The notes below the pieces were generated by a model. It was not told the DNA's origin. It did no database searches and saw only the letters and a list, made by a program, of their open reading frames with translations. From Rhinopomastus cyanomelas (taxonomy: Eukaryota > Chordata > Aves > Bucerotiformes > Rhinopomastidae), in the NCBI GenBank assembly GCA_013400115.1, contig VXBP01010286.1, positions 430,159 to 494,158 on the forward strand: a DNA stretch of 64,000 bases, given 5' to 3'. Below are positions 1 to 11,496 of this stretch, one piece after another. The position numbers were made by a program, and so were the translations under genes. Position 1 is the first letter of the stretch. Each line of letters starts with the position of its first letter.

Positions 1-548
1 CTAAGTGATGGGGCTTCACCAATTATACAAACTCCTCAGTGACCAAAAGATAACTGACCTTTACTTTCCAATGTGTGTTCAATAAAAGAGGATTAAAACT
101 GTTTATGGTCTTTGCGAAGGCGGTAACGTAGCTGGGAGGAGAAAAGCCCTTAATTCATATTTGTCTAATCCCTAATAGTTGCTGACAGCCTGTGAAACAA
201 ATAGTTTTAATTATTTTCTCCTTGCTGAATCTCAGGTCTCATCATTTAATCAAAAGGCAGCACGTTAACAGAGAGTCACACAGGAGGAAGAACAGGAAAT
301 CACATTAGCATCAAGCAATGACAACTGTGTCCTTACTGCAGCCTGTCCTGAGACAGCAGAACATCAACAACTTCCCCACCAGAGACATGACCAAACAGAA
401 AGCAAAGAGCACCCTTGAGAATTCCTCAATTTGTGGGGAGAATTATGGCTGCTGGAAATGTCAGTGTGGTCTCTGCGGCAAAGGAAAGAGTGAGTCCTTC
501 CAGATAGGCTGATCTGATGGAGAGCAGGAGGACCATCAGCCCCCAGCA

Positions 549-1135
549 GCATCCTGGGGTGGATCAGAAGGGGGGTGGTTAGCCGATTCGAGAGAGGTTC
601 TCCTCCTCCTCTACTCTGCCCTGGTGAGACCACAAGTGGAATACTGTGTCCAGTTCTGGGCCCCTCAGTTCCACAAGGACACGAGAGGGTCCAGCGTGGA
701 GCCACAAAGGTGATGAAGGGAGGGGAGCATCTCCCTGATGAGGAAAGGCTGAGGGAGCTGGGTCTCTTGAGCTTAGAGGAGACTGAGAGGTGACCTCATT
801 CATGTCTATAAATATGTGAAGGGTGGGTGTCAGGAGGATGGAGCCAGGCTCTGCTCAGTGGCATCTACTCATAGGACAAGAGGCAATAGGTGTCAGCTGG
901 AACAGAGAAGGTTCCACATAATTATGAGAAGGAACTTCTTCACAGTGAGGGTGATAGAGCCCTGGAAGGGGCTGCCCAGGGTGGGTTGGGAGTCTCCTTC
1001 TCTGGAGACGTTTAAAACCCACCTGAGTAAGTTCCTGTGTGACTGGATCTAGGTGACCCTGCTGTGGCAGGGGGTTTGGACTGGACGATCTTTCGAGGTC
1101 CCTTCCAATCCCTAACGTCCTGCGATTCTGTGATT
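549..1135 (+). mobile_element. CR1 LINE, 5'-truncated, J-like
   Basis: Begins at the GCATCCTGGGG segment, runs through the ORF2 C-terminal region (ERVQ-like, DEERLRELGLLSLE, GGCQEDGARLCSV, RNFFTVRV) and ends in the 3' UTR with GTCCTGCGATTCTGTGATT. The ORF2 frame is broken by a shift near 780. Confidence 0.95.
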
Positions 1136-1507
1136 AATGAACATTGGTTGTATCTGGTGTAAAATAAGGGTTGCTCATTTTTTTATCGGAACTCCTGAGG
1201 CATGAAAACTCCTCCCGAGCTAATCGATAGGTAACGACTACATTTCAGGAGTGATGCTCTGCCCAGAGGAAAGAACGGCTGCAATTCCCAAACAATTATT
1301 GACATCACGAGGAGCATGAATCAATGCCCACAAGAGAGCCACACGTTACTCGACCTGCCTTCAGTAATATTTGCCTTTGTTCCTCTGTCCTAGTGTAATT
1401 GTCCTGCCTGGAACGCTGTGAGTAAATTAAAGGTGAGTGTGAATACATTAAAGACACTAGAATAAAATACAAAAGGCAGAGTTGTGATGGGTACGTCTAA
1501 CGGGCAC

Positions 1508-1613
1508 CACCTGGATGTGTTCCTGTGTGACTTGGTCTAGGTGATGCTGCTGTTGCAGGGGGTTGGACTAGAAGATCTTTCGAGGTCCCTTCCAATCCCT
1601 AATGATTCTATGA
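1508..1613 (+). mobile_element. CR1 LINE 3' end
   Basis: Last ~105 bp of a J-like CR1: GATGTGTTCCTGTGTGACTT through the GATCTTTCGAGGTCCCTTCC 3' UTR to AATGATTCTATGAC. Confidence 0.93.
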
Positions 1614-1619
1614 CATTAT

Positions 1620-1908
1620 AGAGATGTTGGTGCTGGCCTCTTCTCACAGGTCATTAGTGACAGAAGCAGACAGAAGGGCTTCAAGCTCCAACAGGGAGGT
1701 TTAGACTGGACATCAGGAAGACATTCTTCCTGGAGAGAGAGTGGTCAGGCACTGCGATGGGCTGCCCGGGGTGGTGCTTGAGTTGCCATTCCTGGATGAG
1801 TTTAAAAGACACTTAGATGTAGTGTTGGGGCATCTGTTTTAGGGGTGAACTTGTGAAGCAGGGTTGATGGTTGGACTTGATGATACCAAGGGACTAGATG
1901 GTCTTTGA
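1620..1908 (+). mobile_element. CR1 LINE, diverged subfamily
   Basis: Begins with GGTGCTGGCCTCTTCTCACA and contains AGGTTTAGACTGGACATCAG and GTTGATGGTTGGACTTGATG. This is a different CR1 type from the J-like copies; the last ~25 bp (GACTAGATGGTCTTTGAAGG) resemble a J-like tail. Confidence 0.85.
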
Positions 1909-1912
1909 AGGT

Positions 1913-2020
1913 TACAGAACCACAGAACATCAGGGATTGGAAGGGACCTCAAAAGACCATCCAGCCAATCCTCCTGCCAGAGCAGGATCACCTAGACCAA
2001 GTCACACAGGAACATGCCCA
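1913..2020 (-). mobile_element. CR1 LINE 3' end, left part of an inverted pair
   Basis: Reverse complement of a J-like CR1 3' end (CAGAACATCAGGGATTGGAA) up to the GTCACACAGGAACATGCCCA region, where it meets an opposite-strand tail. Confidence 0.93.
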
Positions 2021-2057
2021 GGTCCCTTCCAAACCCTAAGGTTCTGTGATTCTGTGA
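2021..2057 (+). mobile_element. CR1 LINE tail, right part of an inverted pair
   Basis: GGTCCCTTCC through GTTCTGTGATTCTGTGAG, plus strand. It is joined directly to the minus-strand copy, making a fold-back with 28-nt arms. Confidence 0.9.
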
Positions 2058-2235
2058 GCCAAGTATGTTCTCCTCTCCTGAAGATGTAAACATATTTCTA
2101 GAAAGTCTGCTCAGGGTTTTTTCTCTTTTACTTAGGCAAGTGTGAGAAATTCCTAAAGGAGACTTCAGATTTTCTCAGCACACACCTCATCTGCAAGGAG
2201 CAGAGAGCTGTTTGCACTCACAGCCTGCACTAAGT

Positions 2236-2269
2236 GGGTTGGACTGGATGATCTTTTGAGGTCCCCTCC
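2236..2269 (+). mobile_element. CR1 LINE tail fragment cut by an N
   Basis: GGTTGGACTGGATGATCTTT and GAGGTCCCCTCC, interrupted by the single N at 2270. Confidence 0.85.
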
Positions 2270-2372
2270 NTTTATAGATTAATAAGTTATATACTTGAAG
2301 GTAAGTGATATTTTAACATGAAAACCACCTAGCCTCCACTGACTGTAGCAAGGGGACTACGTGAAAGATACT

Positions 2373-2530
2373 GAATCACAGGATCACTCTGGTTGGAAAA
2401 GACCCCTGGGATCATCGAGTCCAACCATCTACCCTACCCTACAAGTTCACCCCTAAACCACATCCCTCAGCACCTCATGCAGATGATCTTTAAACACATC
2501 CAGGGATGGCGACTCAACCACACGCCAGGC
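2373..2530 (-). mobile_element. CR1 LINE, diverged subfamily (duplicated copy 1)
   Basis: GAATCACAGGATCACTCTGG head, ATCATCGAGTCCAACCATCT, and ACACATCCAGGGATGGCGAC. The same element is present at 4170-4327 in the other duplicate. Confidence 0.88.
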
Positions 2531-3033
2531 TTCTGCATTTAGATGGTCTATTTTAATGTGCTAAAGGTGCTCTGTAATAAGGAAACACTTGGAAAAGCCT
2601 GTTAGCAACAACCTACTGTCAACAAGGGTTTTGCAGAAACACGTGTTGATAGTGAAAATATGGAAAAGCCAGAAAGGAAAAGCTGACTTAACAAAAGCAC
2701 TTCCCACCTACAACACTTAATCATTTTTTAATGCAAGGGAGCTGTTCACATGAAGAAGGACCTACTGGTACAAATGATCCAGCAACGCTGCCTTCTTTAC
2801 CACAGAAACTACTACCAGCTCCTTAAAGTGCTACACAACCACACGCATCTCAGGGACATCATTCACAGGCAGACACTTCCACCACAAATATCAGAGAAGC
2901 CCCACAGGCTGCTGGCAGCAATGAAAGGTGAGTGAGAGACCACCAAGTAACAGCTACACTGAGGGTAACACAAGGGACCTATGATCCGGTTCACCACAGC
3001 ACTGACTTCTTGACAGTCCAGGTTTGCAGTGTA

Positions 3034-3063
3034 ATCACAGAACATTAGGGATTGGAAGGGACC
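3034..3063 (-). mobile_element. CR1 LINE 3' end cut by an N
   Basis: AATCACAGAACATTAGGGAT then TGGAAGGGACC, ending at the N at 3064. A short plus-strand tail-like GTTCTGTGATTAGG follows the N. Confidence 0.9.
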
Positions 3064-3628
3064 NGTTCTGTGATTAGGTAAGTACAAACAGGACCACCTC
3101 AGAACCAGGCAGTGTGAAGGAGGGTCAGTGTAATGGCCATGAGAATGTAGCCCAGCCGATACCAGCATGATTTAATAATAAAGGTAGAAGTTTACGGAGT
3201 GTGGAGGAGGAAGGGAAGCTGCTATCCCAAAGCTCCTGTGCCTGAGCCCACCTCCCTGCCAGCTCCCTGCTTTCTGGTTTAATTTAGAGAAAAGGCTACT
3301 AACATCTATCATGTTCCAGGGGATGTCAGAAAAGCCACCCCTACGCATTTTATCACCACGAAGCCCCACTGGAGAGGTGTTCAAAACGCCTGCACTCGAG
3401 GTTAACTAATGACTTGCCAGCTGCACTGCAGCTCTGCCCTTTCTTCCAATTGAAGAGCACATTAACCAGGGGATCACTGCAGGTGTTCTCTGTTCTCATT
3501 CATATTCTGCAGTGACAATAACAAACAGCAGATCAAATGAAAAGGGTACTGCACTCTTCCAAAGCATCCGGTGCTTTGCTTCTTGTCACAGCTATTTGCT
3601 GCTCTTTCCTGAAAATGCTTAGATACTG

Positions 3629-3873
3629 CAGAACCACAGAACAGTGGGGACTGGAAGGGACCTCGAAAGATCATCCAGTCCAATCCCTCCACCACAGCAG
3701 CATCACCTAGATCCAGTCGCACAGGAACACATCCAGGCGGGTTTTAAACGTCTCTAGAGAAGGAGACTCCACAACCCCCCTGGGCAGCCTGTTCCAGGGC
3801 TCTGTCACCCTCACCGTGAAGATGGTCCTTCTCCTATTGATGTGGAACCTCCTCTGTTCCAGCTCACACCCAT
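3629..3873 (-). mobile_element. CR1 LINE, J-like
   Basis: Reverse complement, from the 3' end (CAGAACCACAGAACAGTGGG) into the ORF2 C-terminal codons, ending at the TCCAGCTCACACCCAT segment. Confidence 0.95.
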
Positions 3874-3875
3874 CA

Positions 3876-4047
3876 ATTAAGAGTGAAATAACAGTACTTA
3901 ATAATACATGCACCTTAATAATGTATGTGCACCTCAAAGAGCTACAGGAGGCTACATTTTTGTTTAGTATATGATTAAAAAGGAATTTTTTAAAAATTTG
4001 TACGGTTTTGGCTGAATCACAGAACATTAGGGATTGGAAGGGACCTC
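3876..4047. repeat. Copy 1 of a ~170-bp duplicated block
   Basis: The sequence from AATTAAGAGTGAAATAACAG through the head of a minus-strand CR1 recurs at 5895-6065 with a few substitutions (for example in the T/A run near 3985-4000). The other copy begins directly after the single N at 5894. Confidence 0.85.
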
Positions 4048-4067
4048 AACAGATCATCTAGTCCCAT
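4016..4067 (-). mobile_element. CR1 LINE 3' end, short
   Basis: AATCACAGAACATTAGGGAT through ATCATCTAGTCCCA, directly abutting the left edge of the 793-bp block. Confidence 0.9.
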
Positions 4068-4860
4068 TTTATAGATTAATAAGTTATATACTTGAAGGTA
4101 AGTGATATTTTAACATGAAAACCACCTAGCCTCCACTGACTGTAGCAAGGGGACTACGTGAAAGATACTGAATCACAGGATCACTCTGGTTGGAAAAGAC
4201 CCCTGGGATCATCGAGTCCAACCATCTACCCTACCCTACAAGTTCACCCCTAAACCACATCCCTCAGCACCTCATGCAGATGATCTTTAAACACATCCAG
4301 GGATGGCGACTCAACCACACGCCAGGCTTCTGCATTTAGATGGTCTATTTTAATGTGCTAAAGGTGCTCTGTAATAAGGAAACACTTGGAAAAGCCTGTT
4401 AGCAACAACCTACTGTCAACAAGGGTTTTGCAGAAACACGTGTTGATAGTGAAAATATGGAAAAGCCAGAAAGGAAAAGCTGACTTAACAAAAGCACTTC
4501 CCACCTACAACACTTAATCATTTTTTAATGCAAGGGAGCTGTTCACATGAAGAAGGACCTACTGGTACAAATGATCCAGCAACGCTGCCTTCTTTACCAC
4601 AGAAACTACTACCAGCTCCTTAAAGTGCTACACAACCACACGCATCTCAGGGACATCATTCACAGGCAGACACTTCCACCACAAATATCAGAGAAGCCCC
4701 ACAGGCTGCTGGCAGCAATGAAAGGTGAGTGAGAGACCACCAAGTAACAGCTACACTGAGGGTAACACAAGGGACCTATGATCCGGTTCACCACAGCACT
4801 GACTTCTTGACAGTCCAGGTTTGCAGTGTAATCACAGAACATTAGGGATTGGAAGGGACC
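4068..4860. repeat. Copy 2 of the 793-bp duplicated block
   Basis: Second copy of 2271-3063, continuous with its flanks and with no N at its edges. It is probably the genuine location. Its right edge continues in frame through a CR1 head (ACCTCAAAAGATCACCC), while copy 1 stops at an N at the same base. Confidence 0.93.
4170..4327 (-). mobile_element. CR1 LINE, diverged subfamily (duplicated copy 2)
   Basis: Same element as 2373-2530, within the second copy of the 793-bp block. Confidence 0.88.
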
Positions 4861-4941
4861 TCAAAAGATCACCCAGTCCAATCCTCCTGCCAGAGCAGGA
4901 TCTCCTAGAGCCAGTCACACAGGAACATGTCCGGGTGCTTT
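4831..4941 (-). mobile_element. CR1 LINE 3' end
   Basis: AATCACAGAACATTAGGGAT through CACACAGGAACATGTCCGGG. The first 30 bp lie within the duplicated block. Confidence 0.93.
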
Positions 4942-5861
4942 TATGGTACCCGTGAGAGCAGTGGTTCCACCCCACACAAGGATGGTACCTGCTCACATCT
5001 GCAAAGCCTGATGACACTAACACTGCAGGACAGAGTGGGACAGGGTGTGCATCCCACGTGAGAGAGCTGCTTCTGAGCCCTGGAGGGGCTTTATAACCCC
5101 CTTGGGTCGTCTGAGTACGCTGCTGTGTAGTGACCTGGAGATGACAAATCCGGGTGCCTCAGCACAAACACGTTTTATATTTTAGCACTTTCTCAAAGGG
5201 CTGGAAGCAGATGACTGGGCAGCAACGTGCCTTTGACCTAGTGCTGTGCAAAGTCACACAGGAGACGTCACACAGCCAAGGTACTGGGTGACGGATAGAT
5301 CTTGTAGTGCTTCATATTAGCTAAGGTGGCCCCAATACAAGGGGAAAGTACCCCACCACATCTTGAAAACTGAGCACTGAGTGCCTGTAAAATAGTAGTA
5401 ACAGGACAGCTGCTGCCTGCCCTCTAGATCTGCTTGCTGAATGGATTTGAAGCAACATCAGCTCAATCTAGTATTACAAACATTTGAAGTACTTGCTACC
5501 TCTGGAGACCTGCAGGTCTTCTAAAGCTGTTAGGCTTCAGTCTGTCTGTGCCAGCCTCACTCCACTTGCCTAGATAACAGGCACATCAAATAGAAAACAT
5601 GTGCCACAAACCTAAACAAGGCAAGAAATACCATCCAAGAGCAGCACCAGACCAAACAGAACCTCTAAGGAGCAGGATCAGATGGGTCAAAGGCTTTACA
5701 TAAGGACAGTACTCCACACAGAGGATGCAAAGTCGGGTCTGATAATCCTTGTGACAAGGACACACAAGATGGGGACCTGGATGGTTTTAGGTTAGGGCAT
5801 CATTTACTTATTTAGCAGGTTGTGATCAGCTTCACTTGTGCAAAGCCACTGATGAAGTACA

Positions 5862-5893
5862 GAACCACAGAACATTAGAGATTGGAAGGGACC
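5862..5893 (-). mobile_element. CR1 LINE 3' end cut by an N
   Basis: AGAACCACAGAACATTAGAG and TTGGAAGGGACC, ending at the single N at 5894. Confidence 0.88.
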
Positions 5894-5894
5894 N

Positions 5895-6065
5895 ATTAAG
5901 AGTGAAATAACAGTACTTAATAATACATGCACCTTAATAATGTATGTGCACCTCAAAGAGCTACAGGAGGCTACATTTTTGTTTAGTATATGATTAAAAA
6001 GGAACTTTTAAAAAATTTATACGGTTTTGGCTGAATCACAGAACATTAGGGATTGGAAGGGACCT
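5895..6065. repeat. Copy 2 of the ~170-bp duplicated block, begins at an N
   Basis: Matches 3876-4047 (offset about 2019) and starts immediately after a single N inside a CR1 head. After the shared CR1 head the two copies diverge. This fits a haplotype overlap or misjoin at a CR1 repeat. Confidence 0.85.
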
Positions 6066-6505
6066 CGAAAGATCATCCAGTCTGTTAGATCTGGTTAGAT
6101 CTAGTTAGATCATCCATCTAACCCTAACCCTTGCAACAGCAGGATCTCCTAGATCCAGTTGCACAGGAATACATCCAGGTGGGTTTTAAACATCTCGAGA
6201 GAAGGAGACTCCACAACCCCCCTGGGCAGCCCCTGCCAGGGCTCAGTCTCTCTCATCATGGAGAAGTTCCTTCTCATATTGATGTGGAACCTCCTCTGTT
6301 CCAGTTCACACTCACTGTCCCTTGTTCCATCATTAGATGCCACTGAGCAGAGCCTGGCTCCATCCTCCTGACACCCACCCTTCACATATTTATCAACACT
6401 ACTGAGGTCACCCCTCAGTCGTCTCCTCTCCAAGCTCAAGAGACCCAGCTCCCTCAGCCTTTCTTCATCAGGGAGACGTTCCACTCCCTTCATCATCGTT
6501 GTCCC
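6033..6505 (-). mobile_element. CR1 LINE, J-like, with a small internal insertion
   Basis: Minus strand, from the 3' end through the ORF2 C-terminus to the DEERLRELG region. About 45 bp at 6083-6131 are replaced by three GTTAGATCT-like units and a CTAACCCTAACCCT run. The ORF2 frame from 6149 to 6496 is open for 115 codons. Confidence 0.94.
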
Positions 6506-7787
6506 AAATCCTCATGATCCTGGAAGCACCCATTTTACATGCAAAGGAAAATGGGGTCCAAAGGTGTCATTACTGGTGTATGAGAGTGGTGATAACTGAA
6601 CTTGTCTCTGAGAAATGCCTGAGCTGCATTCACAGAATAACCCCTGCGCCTGGGCAACGTACAGCCCTGACAGATAAAGCGAGAACGCTGCCGCGCGGTG
6701 CCTCTTCTGCACTCCTCTCTGGAACAGGACCCTCCATTAAAAATACACCTGTAGCTTGTGGTTCTATTTTCAACACCCTGAGCTCCAGAAACAATGGGAG
6801 AGCTTTTCTCTCTCTCCATTCTTAATTGTTTGGGGATAACATGTGACAAGTGGCAGACGCTGCGGACGACTGCGTTTGGCATCTCGAGAGCTTGGCACGC
6901 AAAATTATCGAGGAAGTCAGTCAGTGCTGCTCTTCCTGAGACACACTCAGGGAGAGAGCAGACTGCTGCCTGCTGCAGGGACCAGAGGCAGCTGGACAAC
7001 CGTTGCACAATGCCATCTGCAGAGAGAGCACGGGCACGCAGGGCTGCCAGGCTCGGGGCACCAGCTCCGGCCCTCGCGACTCACTCACAACGTCATCTAC
7101 TCAATGGATTGATAAACTAGTACTAACCCCGCAAGCTGAGCTGCTGAGTCGGTGGTGACCAGTTGCAAGACTTTGATGATGATCAATTAAGAGAGATTGA
7201 GAGCAGCAAAGGTTGTTTAGACTGTGCCTGAGCCTAGCAGCAGCAGCAGCACCTCCTTCCTGTTCCAGTGAACGCAAAGTAGGTCAGCGTGACCGGGCCA
7301 AACAAATGCCACTATAAATCCCGTCCCTGATAAGCTGTCCAAGTTCATTCTTGTTTTATTGCTTGTTGCTCAGGTTTCATTCAAATCCTTTTCTGCATAC
7401 TCCCTGCAGAGAGGTAACCAGACTCCTGTGGCTCCTTCTGCTTTCCGGCGCTGAGAGGGAACCAACCCAACGTTTGCCCTGAAGAGTTTCACAGACCCAA
7501 TTCAAAGAGAAGGTTTACATACTTCATGAAGTAGGGAAGCCACTAAGTCTGAGCAGATCCCACTGATGCCTCATGTCCGTACCACTTCAGGGTCCAAGTC
7601 TGCTCTAGGAAGATGGTGGCAATGTACCTGCTGTTTCCAGTTCTTCCTTAAATATTGGGTGGTGCTTGTTTTTCATGGTTGTCTCCTGTTACACACAGTA
7701 CACAAAGGGAGCTCACACAACCACCCATCTGAATGCATGGTGGGACCTGCATGATAACTAGTGGGGGGACACAACGGGTTGTGGACA

Positions 7788-8057
7788 TAGATGACAGTGA
7801 TAGGACAAGGAGCAATGGGAGCTGGGACATAGGAAGTTCCATATCAATATCAGAAGGAACTTCTTCCCAGTGAGGGTGACGGAGCCCCGGAAGGGGCTGC
7901 CCAGGGGGTTGTGGAGTCTCCTTCTCTGGAGACATTTAAAACCCACCTGGATGTGTTCCTGTGTGACTTGGTCTAGGTGATCCTGCTGTGGCAGGGGGAT
8001 GGGACTGTAAGTTCTTTCCAGGTCCCTTCCAACCCCAGATGTTCTGTGGTTCTGTGA
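7788..8057 (+). mobile_element. CR1 LINE, J-like
   Basis: ATAGGACAAGGAGCAATGGG, AGAAGGAACTTCTTCCCAGT, then the ORF2 end and 3' UTR to CAGATGTTCTGTGGTTCTGT. Confidence 0.95.
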
Positions 8058-8262
8058 AGACATTAGCCTTTCCCTCTCAGTCCATAAACTTTATAGTTAG
8101 GTGGTGTGGCATTATGCTCCTGTAATCCTCCCTCATGCACCTGGGAAGTTCTTGCCTCCACCAGCACATAATTAAAATTCCATTTTCTCTTGGTCAGATA
8201 CCACAACACTGTTGGAAAATTCAAACCCCTGGCAGTAAAACATAAGTCTCTCTCATCAGCAC

Positions 8263-8352
8263 ATCACAGATTCACAGAAGAGACCTCAGAGGATCATCCT
8301 GCCAGAGCAGGATCCCCTAGACCAAGTCACACAGGAGCATGGCCAGGTGGGT
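8263..8352 (-). mobile_element. CR1 LINE 3' end, internally deleted
   Basis: CACAGATTCACAGAAGAGAC then GAGGATCATCCTGCCAGAGC to ATGGCCAGGTGGGT. It lacks the GATTGGAAG part of the tail. Confidence 0.85.
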
Positions 8353-9377
8353 CTTGTTGAATGTCAAGATTTCCTCAAGTTCTCTAACCTTTCAACATCT
8401 TTTTTGAGGTCTTTACCTCAGAGTCACTGTGGCTACCTTCTTTTACACTGACAGGAGTCAGTACTGAGCCCCTGGCACCTGTGTGTTCACTCCACAGCAA
8501 CTTATCTTCCTCTTTCGCGTTCCCTCCACATCCAACAAGTCTGACTGGGAACAGATTATCATACGAAGGCATTAGCTGAATTCCTAGGAGAGTCCTGCCG
8601 AGAAATGATAGCAAGGAATAAACAGATTGATGGGAAGCATCTTTCCTAACCAAGGCTGCGGGTTCTGAATGTGAAAGCAGCTCGAGATCCCAAGGCGATA
8701 GGTGCTGATGTGCTAACACCGGTGAGACTCCCAGACCTGCACTGTTTCGTAACTGTTTGCTTGCTCTCTCGTTACAGCAACACAGAGACTGTGGTTTCCA
8801 CTCTTCTGGACACAAACTGAATCCCTTTCAGTTAGAGAATCTGCCTGAGCTGTCAAGCTGAATCAACAACCCTCTACCACACGGGAGCCAGGCATAAGCC
8901 CTCTCCTGCAGCATCCAGATACCTGTTTGCAGCGTGTGTCTGACCCGCCAGCAGAATAGCATCACGCGTCAGTCACCCACTGGTCCGAGGGCTGCACTCC
9001 AGAGCCAGTCCCACACAGGGCAAGCACAGGAGTCCTGTGGGTGCCTTTAGAACATTTTCTGGGCTAAGAAGGGTCAACCCTGCAGGCAGTGTTACACACG
9101 GGGAGAGTTCTCCTCTCCCATAAACTCTTTTTAAAGACACAGCACAGTCTTCCATTCCACACTGTCAGGGAAAAGAGAAACAAGGATGTTTTTGACCAAA
9201 CGACTGAAGTCATGGGGCAGGGTGTGAGATGGAGAGCTGACTTCTCTTCTCCTTTGCTCCGTGGCTGTGTTTCAGCCTGTTGGAACTAGCACCCTCCGAG
9301 AGGAAGCCTGGGTGCGGTTTGAGGACAGAGCATGCCAGCAGCTGCTCCGAATCGGAGTTACAGACAGGAGCCTTGGC

Positions 9378-10033
9378 TCACAGAATCACACAACATCAGG
9401 GATTGGAAGGGACCTCCAAAGATCATCCAGTCCAATCCCCTGACACAGCAGCATCACCTAGATCAACTCACACAGGAACATATCCAGGCAGGTTTTAAAG
9501 GTCTGCAGACGAGGAGACTCCACAACCATCCTGGCAGCCCCTTCCAGGGCTCTGTCACCCTCACCATGAAGAAGCTCCTTCTCCCATTGATGTGGAACCT
9601 CCTCTGTTCCAGCTCACACCCATTGCCCCCTGTCCTATCAGTAGATGCCACTGAGCAGAGCCTGGCTCCATCCTCCTGACACCCACCCTTCACATATTTA
9701 TAGACATTCATGAGGTCACCCCTCAGTCTCCTCTTCTCCCAGCTCAAGAGCCCCAGCTCCCTCAGCCTCTCCTCATCAGGGAGATGCTCCCCTCCCTCCA
9801 TCATCTCTGTGGCTCTGCACTGGACTCCCTCCAGCAGCTCTGTGTCCTTCTGTAACAGAGGGGCCCAGAACTGGATGCAGTATTCCAATATTGTTCTGAC
9901 CAAGGCAGACAGGGAGGAGAACCTCTCTCGATCTACTAACCATCCCCTTCCAATCCCCCCATCAAGGATGCCATTGGCCTTCTTGGCCACCAGGGCACAT
10001 TTAGGACAGTCACCAAGGCGTCTGTGCTCCAAA
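9378..10033 (-). mobile_element. CR1 LINE, longest J-like copy here
   Basis: About 655 bp, minus strand, from the 3' tail through the ORF2 C-terminus (DEERLRELGLLSWEKRRLRG, KGGCQEDGARLCSVAS) and further 5' to the LVAKKANGIL segment. One open frame spans 189 codons (9463-10032), although it shifts out of the canonical frame near its C-terminus. Confidence 0.96.
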
Positions 10034-10792
10034 GTCCTCTATCCAGCAGTCAGAACAGAGTAGCACCCAGGCTGCACCAACCTACCAGGCAGGTGCCCAT
10101 CCAAGTCCATAGAGTCACACACAAGACATGCACACAGGTCATAAGGGTCTGTGAGCAAAAAGGCTCACGAGCCTGCTGAGGCACGTCCCTTCATCTTCCC
10201 CCCTAGAACCATTCCGTGGCTCCTTGCATTTATGAGATGGAAAAACAGAAGCCCTCTGCAGTTAAATCTCCGTAGCAGTGTGCACAAAAGTGGGGCCGTT
10301 GAACAACCAGAGCTACTGAAATGAAGTAGAACATTTCCTTCTCTCTGCTCCTCACCAGAAGCCTGCTTTTGATCTGAAAAAAGCCTTTTCAAGGCTTTTC
10401 TGCAAGGAGTTTTCATTCTGCAAGAACATTCCAGACCAGCTTAACGAGAGGACCACACACTCGCACGGACAGCAGCCGGTGTGGCTGATGAATTGCTGCT
10501 TTCAGCAGTAGCATCTCATTACTCTCGTTCTCTACAGCTGCCATCATTGTGTGGTGATGTGGTTGTCTTTCCACACCTCAGGGGGAGAGCTGGAATTAAT
10601 TTTCTTACACCCACGGCGCCAAAGGGGCAGTTTGAATAAGAAATGCTGCAATAAGACCTGCGTGACTATGTCCTCCGGCGTGAGTGATGAATCCAGGTTC
10701 CTTAGATCTTGTTTCCTAGCAGCACTTACAGACTGCAAGCATTTATTTTAAAAAGTTATAGGAGAATCACCTAGTTAAATCCATTTTCACTG

Positions 10793-11110
10793 AATCACAG
10801 AGCATGAGGGATGGGAAGGGACCTTGAGAGACCAATCCCCCTGCCACAGCAGGATCACCTAGATCAAGTCACACAGGAACACACCCAGGTGGGTTTTAAA
10901 CATCTCTAGAGAAGGAGACTCCACAACCCCAATGTCTCCCTTGTACTGAGGTGCCCTAAACTGGACCCAGTACTCAAGGTGCAGCTCCCCAGTGCTGAGT
11001 ACACGGAGACGATCACCTCCCCACTCCTGCTGGACGCACACTTTCTAATCCAGGTCAGGATGCCACTGGCCTCCTTGGCCACCTGGGCACCCTGCTGGCT
11101 CAAGTACCAA
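10793..11110 (-). mobile_element. CR1 LINE, chimeric
   Basis: 10793-10932 is a J-like 3' end (AATCACAGAGCATGAGGGAT, GAGAAGGAGACTCCACAACC). From about 10933 it switches to a diverged CR1 type (CCCAGTACTCAAGGTGCAGC, TGGCCACCTGGGCACCCTGC). Either two insertions abut or a template switch occurred. Confidence 0.85.
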
Positions 11111-11496
11111 TCTGAGGTGTCTGAAGGGACCGCATACTCCGCGTGAGAAACGTTTCTACTCCAGTGGCTAATGAAGTCGTACAAAGCGAGACAGAGCTTG
11201 CCACTGGACACTAATGAGAGTCAACATTGGGTTTTCTTGCTCCAAGGCACTTTAACTGTATCACAAGTGGAGCCCATCTGGCTTAAGAATTCAGTATCTG
11301 CAAGAAAAGCAGAAATCCTTGAGAAGGAAACGGCACCCATGTGTCTGTGCTACTGGTATGTTGGCCAAGTTGCCTTTTTAGGCTATTACCAACTTATTAA
11401 TTACTTATTGCTTACTAATAGTGACTCGTTTCAAGTTTCTCCAGAAAGCAAATCCCTTTATAATTGCGCTCTCTACAACTCCCTGGAAGGACATAA

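Larger units (their letters stand above)
2271..3063. repeat. Copy 1 of a 793-bp duplicated block, bounded by single Ns
   Basis: This block matches 4068-4860 base for base wherever I compared it (constant offset 1797). It is delimited exactly by single N characters at 2270 and 3064. The block contains a diverged CR1 fragment and unique DNA. A copy ending exactly at N joins points to an assembly join or unmerged haplotype rather than a biological tandem duplication. Confidence 0.93.

Noticed and set aside
6118..6131. Interstitial telomere sequence (CTAACCCTAACCCT)
   Set aside because: Only about two units; too short to claim a telomeric origin.
9463..10032. 189-codon minus-strand frame as a host gene
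   Set aside because: It is the C-terminal part of CR1 ORF2, not a host protein.
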